From the NCBI GenBank assembly GCA_903825435.1, contig CAIKAP010000103.1, forward strand, positions 1 through 47,947: a stretch of 47,947 nucleotides of DNA, written 5' to 3'. The notes beneath the pieces are model-generated. The model searched no databases. It was given only the letters and a program-made list of their open reading frames with translations, and had not been told where the DNA came from. The DNA is from an uncultured Verrucomicrobiota bacterium. GTDB taxonomy: Bacteria > Verrucomicrobiota > Verrucomicrobiia > Palsa-1439. The position numbers and the translations under genes are program-made. This document shows positions 5,495-13,781 of this stretch, piece after piece (positions within the stretch are counted from its first letter, which is position 1; the number at the start of each line of letters is the position of its first letter).

Positions 5495-7927
5495 TTACCG
5501 AGTGGTAACTGCGCTAGTGTTTGAGAGCGGATTTGATGCTAATAACCTACGCTGCCTTCGTCGGCGTACTCCTGCTAAAAACACACCAAACAGAACAGAT
5601 CCCATTGCGCCAAGGCTAATTGCTGCGCCGATCCAGAACATTTGAGGTGAGAATGTAAAGCTCATCTCGTGTTCACCGCGCGGTACGAACACACCGCGCA
5701 ACACCCAATCCGCGCGGTACAACTTCGTGGGTCTGCCGTCCAAGCGTACCCGCCAACCGCTATCCCACGTATCCGCCAAAACCAGCCAGCCGTCCTGTTC
5801 CGCCTGCACTCGCACATCGACACGCAACGGCGTGTAGCACGTCACCTTCACCTGCGCGGCACCGTTAGACGCCATCGTCTCGGCGGCAGGCTCCTCCAAT
5901 AAAACCACGGCGCGCGGGTTAAACGACTCGTCCCTCATCCGCCGCAACATCTTCGCCCGGTTGGTGATTACCTCCGCTCGCGGGGTCCACCACGCACGCG
6001 GCAGACAATGACGGTTCCGATACGCGCGAACGCCGTCTGCTTCTGCCAGCAATTCGAACCGTTCCGGTGGTAGAGACTGCGAGATGCCACGCAACACATA
6101 CTTGACGTTCTGTAGGTCGAGCAGGCGGTTGGGCGACTCGTTGGCTTGGATCGAAGGGAGCGACTCCACCGTTGGTGGCGACAACGAAAAGTTACCCCAA
6201 AGATCCTGCAGGCTGTCCACCAACAGCAGGTTGGGCCGGAACAGAAAATCCGCCTTTGGCCCCCACCGATAGACGCGAAACAGGTCCTTATCCTGTTCCA
6301 TTGGGGCCAGCGTAGGATGCGACACGGTTAACGGGTAACGCCGCAAGTCCACTTGGGGCACTAACGGACGGCCCAGCGTCCACACATCCGCCAGCGTCGC
6401 CAACACCAGCAACGCACCAAACGCTGTCATTCCCAGTTGCCGTCGTTCTCGCGCTCGCCATGCCAGCGCAATGCTGATCCCACAAAGCGCCGGCAGCCAG
6501 AACTGCGGATTCGTCACGCGGTACTCATCCAGGAACCACGCCGTCCGTTCTATAAACCATTCACGTTTGAACCCCCACGCATATGACTCTGCTCGTGTCA
6601 GCACGTAGCGCAGTGCCGCCGCCGAGATGGCATGTCGCTTCCACGCAATTAGCGTCTGCGCGAACATCACCGCCAGCAACATCGTCGCGCACAATGCTGC
6701 CATCACGTACATCGCGCGGCGAACCGCCTTCCGTTGCTCTTCCGTCGCTGTTAACACCAAGTCCGTCCCCTCGGCTGCGAGCGCCGCCAATGCGAAGACA
6801 ACAATGATAAAAAAGCGATGATAGAGGTATTTTACCAGTGGTGTAAAAAAGATAATCAACAACACCGTCGCGATAATACCCAACCACGATCTAGTCCGTC
6901 GCTGCCGGCTGGCTAGCGCCGCCACCAGCGCCAAACCGAACGGCACGACACCGATGTAGCCGGTGAAATCGCCGCGTCCCGCGCCGCTCACCTTCAATAA
7001 GTCGAATGTTTCGGTTGAGCCGGTCAGTGCGGGAAACACAAAGGTGATCAGCATCGGCAGCCCAAGCAGGGTATGCCGCACACTGGCGGTTGGGCCGCGC
7101 GCGGTCGTTGCGGCATACGCGTCGCGCGGCAATGCCTCCAGCGTTGGTAGCCAGTGTACTGCCGCGATCAACCCACCCATCGCCAGAGCCAGAGCCAGCC
7201 GTGGCCAGATGTTGCGGTTCTGTTCCGGGCCGCGCCATCGCACGCAAACGGCCGCATACACCGCGCACAGAAAGCCCAGATGCGCACCTGCCTGAATATT
7301 ACCACTGAGGAAGGCGATGCCGAGTACGCCGCCGGCCGCCCATGCGCAACTCCACGAACCGCGGCGTGCGCTGCGATCCAACAGTAGCAGCACCAGCGGC
7401 GTCAGGCAGAAAATTGACGGTGCGCGCCAGTACCACATCAGGAACGCACTATTCAACGCCCAGACGGCGCCGCCGAGGAACGCCGCCATGCGCGAGCGGC
7501 CCAGTTCGCGCAGGAAAGCGAACATCGAGAGCGCCGCGATGGCGAATTGCAGAATGATGGTGAGACTGAGGGCGCGTTCGGCGGAGCCGAGCAGCAGCAA
7601 CAACTTGAATGGACTGAATAGGGCCGGCATGCTGAGCGCCACATGCAGGTGGCCGCCAACGATGTACGGGTTCCACAGAGGGAGTTGACCGGCGCGCACA
7701 GTCTGTTGCCAGAACACAGCCCACGGGTAGTCCTCGATCAGCACGTCGTTGGTGTAGTGGTTCTGGACGCGGGGGTGTTGCACCGAATTGCTATACGGCA
7801 GCATCAACTCGTGCAGGATGTCCGTCGGCACCAGCGAACAACCACCCCACAGCGTCGGCCCGAAGAACACCGCTACCAGCGTCACCAGTGCCAGCAAGCA
7901 ACCGAGAGTCAGGAACCGTTCGCGCAT
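5495..7927 (-). CDS. YfhO-like polytopic membrane protein
   Basis: An 810-residue membrane protein of the YfhO family (GT-C-like fold). It has a short N-terminal helix, a luminal loop with the motif EDYPWAVFWQQ followed by GQLPLWNP, a series of about 11 hydrophobic helices to residue about 500, and a long extracytoplasmic C-terminal region with WWTPRAEV and DTWDSGWRVRLDG. A last membrane helix closes the protein. Family members are implicated in glycosylation of cell-wall polymers. It is the last gene of the minus-strand polysaccharide operon and overlaps the upstream glycosyltransferase by 19 bp. The family is confident; donor and acceptor are unknown. Confidence 0.85.
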   Translation of the reverse strand: MRERFLTLGCLLALVTLVAVFFGPTLWGGCSLVPTDILHELMLPYSNSVQHPRVQNHYTNDVLIEDYPWAVFWQQTVRAGQLPLWNPYIVGGHLHVALSMPALFSPFKLLLLLGSAERALSLTIILQFAIAALSMFAFLRELGRSRMAAFLGGAVWALNSAFLMWYWRAPSIFCLTPLVLLLLDRSARRGSWSCAWAAGGVLGIAFLSGNIQAGAHLGFLCAVYAAVCVRWRGPEQNRNIWPRLALALAMGGLIAAVHWLPTLEALPRDAYAATTARGPTASVRHTLLGLPMLITFVFPALTGSTETFDLLKVSGAGRGDFTGYIGVVPFGLALVAALASRQRRTRSWLGIIATVLLIIFFTPLVKYLYHRFFIIVVFALAALAAEGTDLVLTATEEQRKAVRRAMYVMAALCATMLLAVMFAQTLIAWKRHAISAAALRYVLTRAESYAWGFKREWFIERTAWFLDEYRVTNPQFWLPALCGISIALAWRARERRQLGMTAFGALLVLATLADVWTLGRPLVPQVDLRRYPLTVSHPTLAPMEQDKDLFRVYRWGPKADFLFRPNLLLVDSLQDLWGNFSLSPPTVESLPSIQANESPNRLLDLQNVKYVLRGISQSLPPERFELLAEADGVRAYRNRHCLPRAWWTPRAEVITNRAKMLRRMRDESFNPRAVVLLEEPAAETMASNGAAQVKVTCYTPLRVDVRVQAEQDGWLVLADTWDSGWRVRLDGRPTKLYRADWVLRGVFVPRGEHEMSFTFSPQMFWIGAAISLGAMGSVLFGVFLAGVRRRRQRRLLASNPLSNTSAVTTR

Positions 7928-9051
7928 GTTTCTCCTGACAACGCCAGTAGCGCTTTGCTTAGGCGCTGACCGTACTGTTCGTGGGTGTAGTGCGCCGCGA
8001 AGCGTTCGCGGCCGGCGCGGCCCATTCGTTCTCGCAGTACAGGATCCGCCGCCAGGCGCAGGAGGTAGTTGGCAACTGCGGCAGAATCGTCGTGCGCGGC
8101 GAGGAAACCGTTTACGCCGTCGGTGACCAGTTCGCTACGGGCGCCACCGCGGCTTGCCACAATGGGTAGCCATGCTTGCATCGCTTCCAGTAGCACCAAC
8201 CCGAACGCCTCGTAGTTTGGTTCGGTTACGAAGACGAACGCATCCGCTTCGCTGTACAGGCGCCACTTCGCGTCGCCGAACACCGGGCCGGTCAACTGCA
8301 CCGCGTCGGTCAGATTATGGGTCTTGAGGAAGTCCTCGGCCGGTTCGCGTTCCGAGGCGGGGAACCAATCGCCCGCCAACACCAGCCGCGCGTCGGGTCG
8401 TTGTTCCCGCACCTGTCGAAACGCCTCCAGCAACGTGAATAGACCTTTGCGCCGGTAGAGCGCGCCGAGGTACAAAACGGTAAAGCCGCCGCTGTTGCGG
8501 GCGGGCGGGTCGGTGAATTGCGATTGTGGTTCCAAGCCTTGGATGATCGTCAGTACCTTGGACGGCGGCAGCAGGCCGTCTAACTCCGCGCGGATGTCTT
8601 CGGCGACCACAATGGCGCCCGCCGCCCGTCGCACCATCGTCTCGAAGTGGCGGCGCAGGTAGGGTGACAATCGCCGGCGGAACTCCGGTAGGCCCCGGCC
8701 TTTTATGTACAATACGGCCGGCACACGAAAGGCGAACACCAGGCTCAGTAATGTCCAGTCTTTCAGGAAAGCTTTGCGGTTGTAGGCGATCGGGTAGGAG
8801 CAGAGGTCGAAGCGTTTAGAGAGTAGATGCCACAGAGTTGTCAGGATAAACCCGACCAGTTTCAGTAGTTTGCCGACACGGAACTGTTCCAGTTCCGCGA
8901 TGTGTTGCACGACTGTAAGGTCCACGAACGTGACCTGCCAGTGTTGCGTGAATGTCGAATGCAACAGCGCGTGGTAGCACACGCTCGGCCCGAAATACGG
9001 TGGCGGCATATAGCCGAATAGGAGAATTTTCTTGTGTGCTGATTCAGCCAT
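7909..9051 (-). CDS. Glycosyltransferase, GT4 family
   Basis: A cytoplasmic glycosyltransferase of 380 residues with a GT-B fold. The N-terminal acceptor domain starts KILLFGYMPPPYFGPS. The C-terminal donor domain has VLYLGALYRRKGLFTLLEAF, the helix VRLTGPV-like segment (VQLTGPVFGDAKWRLY) and the donor-site motif EPNYEAFGLVLLEAMQA with the conserved E-x7-E spacing, followed by GGARSELVTDGVNGFL. It would transfer a sugar from a nucleotide-sugar to a lipid-linked or oligosaccharide acceptor. It lies 66 bp downstream of a second GT4 gene and overlaps the YfhO-like gene. The specific sugar cannot be told from sequence. Confidence 0.93.
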   Translation of the reverse strand: MAESAHKKILLFGYMPPPYFGPSVCYHALLHSTFTQHWQVTFVDLTVVQHIAELEQFRVGKLLKLVGFILTTLWHLLSKRFDLCSYPIAYNRKAFLKDWTLLSLVFAFRVPAVLYIKGRGLPEFRRRLSPYLRRHFETMVRRAAGAIVVAEDIRAELDGLLPPSKVLTIIQGLEPQSQFTDPPARNSGGFTVLYLGALYRRKGLFTLLEAFRQVREQRPDARLVLAGDWFPASEREPAEDFLKTHNLTDAVQLTGPVFGDAKWRLYSEADAFVFVTEPNYEAFGLVLLEAMQAWLPIVASRGGARSELVTDGVNGFLAAHDDSAAVANYLLRLAADPVLRERMGRAGRERFAAHYTHEQYGQRLSKALLALSGETCANGS

Positions 9052-9117
9052 GCCAACGGTTCCGGTAGCACAAGCCAGCCGCGGCGTCGTAAACCGCGCC
9101 GCTGATTCCGAGTATGT

Positions 9118-10404
9118 TCACGTTGTTGCTCGTTTTACTGGGTTACTGGCCTGTTCCAAAAGTTCCGCCAATTCGCGCGTTCGCGCGGCTGCGCCAAACC
9201 GCATCCGCTCATCGCGCGTCGTCTCCCGCCATTCACCCCGGCGCCATGACGTCCACATCTCGTTCAACGCCGCCGCCACTTCGGGCGCGGAGGGACCCGC
9301 CACTCGTCCCACGCCGTGGCTGCGCACCAACTCCGTTACTTCACACGGCTGAGATACCGCCAGAATCGGCCGGCCTGCGCCGATGTACTCAAACAATTTA
9401 CCGGGCACGTGAATATTGTCTTCGGGCGATTGGATTGTCAACAGCACGCTCGCCGACTGCGTTCGCCGCAACGCCTCGGCATGTGCCACCCGTCCCTCCA
9501 GCCGCACGAACGGCAGCACCTCCAGCCGTTCCGCCATTCCGCGCACATCCAGGTCGTGCGAACTTCCCAGCCACACAAACTCAACCTGCGCCGGCGTCAG
9601 TTGCTGTTGGCGGACAAACTCCGCCAGCCCCGCCAGAAACGGTTCCGGCGACCGCGAGCTGTACATCGCACCCGTGTACAACACCGTGAATTTCCCCGCG
9701 CTCGGCGCCACATATGGATAATCTTCCGGTTCAAAATTATTGTAAATCACCTGCGCCTTTCGGTTGTACGTTTTCTCGAAATAACAGCCGATCCCCCGGC
9801 TCAACGCCACCAACGCCGTTGCGCCCGCGACCACGCGCCGTTCCAGGAGGGCGTGCAAGGCTCGATGCAACGCGGTCGGATGCGCCCGGGCGAAATACGG
9901 ACTGCCCAGCCACAAATCCCGGAACTCCGCCACCCACGGCACCCCGGTGCGTTGCGCCAGCCGCAAACCGACCAGATGATCGCTCAACGGATCGGAAGTC
10001 GAATAAATCGCATCGAACTTCTCTGCCCGCAACATCGTCTCCGCGGCCCGGACAGCCGGGCGAATCCACGGAAAGAATTTGTCCGGAATCATCACCCACC
10101 GATTCAAGAACGTCGTCAGCGCCAGCCCGCGGCCCGATGGCGATTGGCCTGCCGACGGACCGCCTCCGCGAAGCGCGCGCCACAAGCCGGTCAAGTCCAC
10201 GCCGCTCACGCGCTCGATCCGCGCATCGCGCGGCATGCGCTCCAACAGGCTCGCATCCGTCTGGCTTGCGTCATTTACCCACGCTGTCAACACGACCGGC
10301 TCCCAACCGAACTCGCGCAGATGGCGCACAAACCGGAGAATGCGGTGGCTGCCCATGTTGCTGGCGGGCGGGAAGGAATAGGAGATGACGAGTACCCGCT
10401 TCAT
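9118..10404 (-). CDS. Glycosyltransferase, GT4 family
   Basis: A 428-residue GT-B glycosyltransferase. The start is ATG at 10404 (MKRVLVISYSFPPASNMG), which overlaps the stop of the heparinase-type gene as ATGA. A longer frame upstream exists but has no family resemblance. The N-terminal domain contains FDAIYSTSDPLSDHLVGL and VPWVAEFRDLW. The C-terminal domain has FTVLYTGAMYSSRSPEPFL, FVRLEGRVAHAEAL and VPGKLFEYIGAGRPILAVS, the nucleotide-sugar side of the cleft. The context (asparagine synthase-like protein, heparinase-fold enzyme, second GT4) points to surface polysaccharide assembly. Substrate is unknown. Confidence 0.92.
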   Translation of the reverse strand: MKRVLVISYSFPPASNMGSHRILRFVRHLREFGWEPVVLTAWVNDASQTDASLLERMPRDARIERVSGVDLTGLWRALRGGGPSAGQSPSGRGLALTTFLNRWVMIPDKFFPWIRPAVRAAETMLRAEKFDAIYSTSDPLSDHLVGLRLAQRTGVPWVAEFRDLWLGSPYFARAHPTALHRALHALLERRVVAGATALVALSRGIGCYFEKTYNRKAQVIYNNFEPEDYPYVAPSAGKFTVLYTGAMYSSRSPEPFLAGLAEFVRQQQLTPAQVEFVWLGSSHDLDVRGMAERLEVLPFVRLEGRVAHAEALRRTQSASVLLTIQSPEDNIHVPGKLFEYIGAGRPILAVSQPCEVTELVRSHGVGRVAGPSAPEVAAALNEMWTSWRRGEWRETTRDERMRFGAAARTRELAELLEQASNPVKRATT

Positions 10405-11798
10405 TCGAGCCGAAACTCTGCCGTCACCGGCGACTCCGTGTCCATCGAAATTTCGCACACATCCACCGGCAAGCGCACGCCGTACGACGGCGAGCGCCAG
10501 CCCGCGCCAACGCTCAACTTGCCGGGAGCGGTCAGCATGAACTTCCCGAATACAAACCTGCCATCCCCGCAGTGCGTGATCTTCAGGTCCGGGTGCAGAT
10601 GAAACCGCCATCGCAACCGGCCCGCCGGAACAGTGTCCGTGATGGTGAATGTTCCGGTTTTGTTCCGGATGCGGCGGCGCCACGGGCCGACGGAGCCGAC
10701 GAACTCGGCGCCGGTCCATTGTTCGCAGACGCCGCGCGGCGTGTTGCGCCACGCAAACGTGCCGGCCGGTTCCGCCATCTCCTCATCGTCAATCGTGACA
10801 ACGTTGTGCGCTTCCGCCGAGCGGAAATTCCGGCGCAGTTGCGGGTCTCCGTTGTAGGCGAACGTGCCGGCGTCCACAAACACCGGCGTGCCGCGCAGCC
10901 AGAGCACCGGGCTGAGCAGATCGGCGTGAGGATGACCGGCCATTCCAAACTCGCCGCACCGCACGAAACAATAATCCCCGCCGTTGCGGATCACGTAATG
11001 ACCGGCGTCGGGAAACGCGACGGAACCGGCCGGCGCGGGCGGAAGCTCCAACGGCCGGGTCGAGGCGCGACCGTCGTCGTTGTCGCCGATGTCCGGCAAC
11101 GAACCGTCCGGTTGGCGGATCGCGCCGAGGTAGGCGAGCGCCTTCGGTTGGGGCAGGCCGGCCAGCGCGAAAAGGTGCGTCACGAATCGGTGATACGCCA
11201 CCGATTGCTCGCAGTGAATGCCGTCAGGATAAAATTGTTTGTCGGCCGCTTGCCGGAGCCAGGGATGCGGCGTGCCGTCGTAGAGCGAGAGCGCGGCAGC
11301 TTCGGCGACGAGGTGGTTGCCGCGCGGAATCCAGTCGCTGGACAAGTTGTGACGGATGAACCGGGCGTGTTCGGCGAGCGCCGCGGAGAACTCCTCCCGG
11401 CCGAACGTTTCGATCCACGCGATCAGGCGCAGCCCGACTTCCATCGCGCTGTTCCAGTTGATGCCGAATTCGTACGGGTTCTGCGCGATCCAGTCGCGGA
11501 TCATCTGGCGGGTTGGGCCGAATTGGTGACGGTTGAGTTCCCAGATGAGTTTCACGTCGCCGCCGGCATCGAGCGGAACGGCGTGCGAGTAAATGACCGG
11601 CCACGCGCCGTGCCAGCGATTCGTGGCGCTCAGGTCGAAGTCGTGGCCGAGAAGCGTGAGGCGCAAATCAATCGTCGGGTCTTGCGCCGGCAACTGGGGC
11701 GGACGGCGATGGCGGTTGAGTGCGCGTTCCGCTTTCAGCGCGTACTTGCGCGCCGTTTGCCACGGGCCGAGGTAGCGGAATTTGGCGAGGGCGTTCAT
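10401..11798 (-). CDS. Heparinase II/III-fold polysaccharide lyase-like protein
   Basis: A 465-residue protein of the heparinase II/III / alginate lyase superfamily. The N-terminal alpha-toroid part contains the typical run WIPRGNHLVAEAAAL and the segments around INWNSAMEVGLRLIAW. The C-terminal beta domain has the conserved motif GHPHADLLSPVLWLRG followed by VDAGTFAYNGDP and RSAEAHNVVTIDD. The start is ATG at 11798, overlapping the stop of the asparagine synthase gene as ATGA; the longer open frame upstream is antisense-like shadow. No signal peptide is evident. Members of this type are common in exopolysaccharide clusters, where they may trim or modify the polymer; whether this one is a lyase is not shown. 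Confidence 0.88.
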   Translation of the reverse strand: MNALAKFRYLGPWQTARKYALKAERALNRHRRPPQLPAQDPTIDLRLTLLGHDFDLSATNRWHGAWPVIYSHAVPLDAGGDVKLIWELNRHQFGPTRQMIRDWIAQNPYEFGINWNSAMEVGLRLIAWIETFGREEFSAALAEHARFIRHNLSSDWIPRGNHLVAEAAALSLYDGTPHPWLRQAADKQFYPDGIHCEQSVAYHRFVTHLFALAGLPQPKALAYLGAIRQPDGSLPDIGDNDDGRASTRPLELPPAPAGSVAFPDAGHYVIRNGGDYCFVRCGEFGMAGHPHADLLSPVLWLRGTPVFVDAGTFAYNGDPQLRRNFRSAEAHNVVTIDDEEMAEPAGTFAWRNTPRGVCEQWTGAEFVGSVGPWRRRIRNKTGTFTITDTVPAGRLRWRFHLHPDLKITHCGDGRFVFGKFMLTAPGKLSVGAGWRSPSYGVRLPVDVCEISMDTESPVTAEFRLE

Positions 11799-13660
11799 TC
11801 GAACCAATGCCGGTGCCACAAGGCGAGATTCCAGAGGTTCCAGAGTTTGAAGCTGTTGGCGTGCGGGTCGGCGGTGAGCGCGGCGAGCGCGGCGGGGCGG
11901 ACGATATCGGCGAGGAACCGGCTGGCGCGCACGTCGGCGACGAGGTGGTCCATGATCGGACCGCGCAACATGTTGGAGGCCGAGCTGCAGAATCCGCGTT
12001 TGGGCCGCCAGACGATGTCGGCGGGCAGGAATGTGCTGACAGCCTTTTTCAGCAGCCATTTGCCGGTGCCGTCGCGCAGCTTGAACGCCGCGGGCAGGCG
12101 CATCGCGAACTCGACGAGCCGGTCGTCGAGGAACGGCACGCGCGCCTCGACACTGGCGGCCATCGCCATCTTGTCCACGCGCATCAGCAATAACTCGGCG
12201 AGCCGCTGTTTCAGTTCGACGTAGATCATCTGTTGCAGGAAATCGATGTCACCGCCTTCGGTTCGCGCGCGTTCGTAGAGCGGCGCGATCTGGCTCCAGG
12301 TGCTGAGCGGCGGCGGCTCGACGAGCATCCGGCGTTTTTCCGTTTCGTAAAACCCCGCGGCGCCACCCCAGAAAATCTCCTCGCCATCGCGAATTCGCCG
12401 CAGGAAATCAGCTTGCCGTTGTGGAGCGAACTGGACGGCCATGTTCTGGACGAAAGGCGGAGCGCACCGGTGCCAGCGTTGCGCCCAGCGTTGGCGGGCT
12501 AGCACGTCGCGGTAGCCGTTGTAGCCGGCAAAGATTTCGTCGCTGCCTTCGCCGACTTGCACGACGATCACGCCGTTGTCGCGCGCCAGTTTGGAAACAT
12601 AATACAACGGCACGCAGACCGGGTCGGAGAGCGGTTCATCCTGGAAGTGCGACATCTGCCCGGCGAATTCGAGGAACATCGCCGGTGTGACGGTGACCTC
12701 GTGATGGTTGCAGCCGAATTGCCGGGCGATTTGGCGGGCGTAAGCAAACTCATCGCTGTCGGCGTCCTCCGCCAACGCCACGCTGAACGTGTCCACGGGC
12801 CGAGTCATCAGGCGGCTTATCAACGCGACGTTTGTGCTGGAGTCCACGCCACCGCTGAGAAACACACCGAACGGCACGTCAGACATCATGCGTTTCTCGA
12901 TGCTCGCGCTCAGCAACGCCAGCAGCCGCTCGGTCAGTTCGCCTTCCGTGGCGTCGGGCGAGATAGCCGGGCCGCTGAACGGGTTCCAGTAGGAGAAAGT
13001 TCGCGCCGCGCCGTCGCGCTCGATCACGACCGCCTCGGCGGCGCGCAGTTTCTGGATGCCGGCAAACATCGTCAGCGGCGGCGGCGTGGCCGACAACGTC
13101 AGATAATGGTACAGCCCGGCAGTGTCCACGCGTTTCGGGACGCTGGGATGTTTCAGCAGCGCCTTGATTTCGGAAGCGAACACGATCCGGTCGGCGCCGC
13201 GCCAGAAGTAGAGCGGTTTCTTGCCGAGCGGATCACGCGCCAGAAGTAGACGCTGGCGGTTCACATCCCAGATCGCTATCGCGAACATGCCATCGAGCAA
13301 CTTTACGCAGCCCTCGCCGTGTTCCTCGTACAGGTGAAGAATCGTCTCCGTGTCGGACTGCGACCGGTACACGTGGCCCGCCTTCTCCAGCGGCGCGCGC
13401 AGGGCACGGTGATTGTAGATCTCGCCGTTGAACACGATCCAGACAGTGCCGTCCTCGTTGCTCATCGGCTGGTGACCGGCGGAAGAGAGGTCCACGATGC
13501 TTAGGCGGCGGTGGCTAAGCCCGACCCGGCCATCCGCGCTGACCCACGAACCGGCATCGTCCGGGCCGCGATGCCGCATGCTGTCGCGCGCCGCGTCGAG
13601 CGCGCTTCGATCGACGCGGTCGGGGCCGCGAAAAATGAATTCGCCGTTAATGCCGCACAT
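11795..13660 (-). CDS. asnB: Asparagine synthase (glutamine-hydrolysing)-like amidotransferase
   Basis: A 621-residue class II amidotransferase. The start at 13660 gives MCGINGEF, so that Cys2 becomes the N-terminal nucleophile of the glutaminase domain (about 1-200, with NGEIYNHRALR and SDTETILH). The synthetase domain carries the ATP pyrophosphatase loop SGGVDSS at about residue 265. AsnB makes asparagine, but paralogues in polysaccharide clusters amidate sugar acids or peptides. Here it is the first gene of an operon with a heparinase-fold protein, two glycosyltransferases and a YfhO-like protein, so a role in modifying surface polysaccharide is plausible. A promoter-like sequence stands just upstream. 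The family is certain, the substrate open. Confidence 0.93.
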   Translation of the reverse strand: MCGINGEFIFRGPDRVDRSALDAARDSMRHRGPDDAGSWVSADGRVGLSHRRLSIVDLSSAGHQPMSNEDGTVWIVFNGEIYNHRALRAPLEKAGHVYRSQSDTETILHLYEEHGEGCVKLLDGMFAIAIWDVNRQRLLLARDPLGKKPLYFWRGADRIVFASEIKALLKHPSVPKRVDTAGLYHYLTLSATPPPLTMFAGIQKLRAAEAVVIERDGAARTFSYWNPFSGPAISPDATEGELTERLLALLSASIEKRMMSDVPFGVFLSGGVDSSTNVALISRLMTRPVDTFSVALAEDADSDEFAYARQIARQFGCNHHEVTVTPAMFLEFAGQMSHFQDEPLSDPVCVPLYYVSKLARDNGVIVVQVGEGSDEIFAGYNGYRDVLARQRWAQRWHRCAPPFVQNMAVQFAPQRQADFLRRIRDGEEIFWGGAAGFYETEKRRMLVEPPPLSTWSQIAPLYERARTEGGDIDFLQQMIYVELKQRLAELLLMRVDKMAMAASVEARVPFLDDRLVEFAMRLPAAFKLRDGTGKWLLKKAVSTFLPADIVWRPKRGFCSSASNMLRGPIMDHLVADVRASRFLADIVRPAALAALTADPHANSFKLWNLWNLALWHRHWFE

Positions 13661-13671
13661 ACTGTGTTTCA

Positions 13672-13701
13672 ATTATCTCGTCGCTGTATGGCAAATGTCC
13701 A
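13672..13701 (-). promoter_or_regulatory. Candidate sigma-70 promoter of the polysaccharide operon
   Basis: On the minus strand TGGACA (13696-13701) lies 18 bases from GATAAT (13672-13677), with 5 of 6 matches in each box. Eleven bases separate the -10 from the ATG at 13660, predicting a leader of about 5 bases. It would drive asnB and the four genes after it. Confidence 0.45.
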
Positions 13702-13781
13702 GTTCCTTCTTGGTTCGACGGGATCGCTGATGGACCAGCGTCGCTGCTGGTGCCCCGGTGTGTGAGGCTGACGTTCCGCCT

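Noticed and set aside
10572-12224. 550-codon open frame on the plus strand
   Set aside because: It is antisense to the heparinase-fold gene and asnB, and its translation is Arg/Ala-rich with no family motif. High GC leaves many such shadow frames in this window.
13734-13751. Hairpin ACCAGC/GCTGGT downstream of the GAF kinase
   Set aside because: It has a six-base stem with no T-run on either strand; it could be chance.
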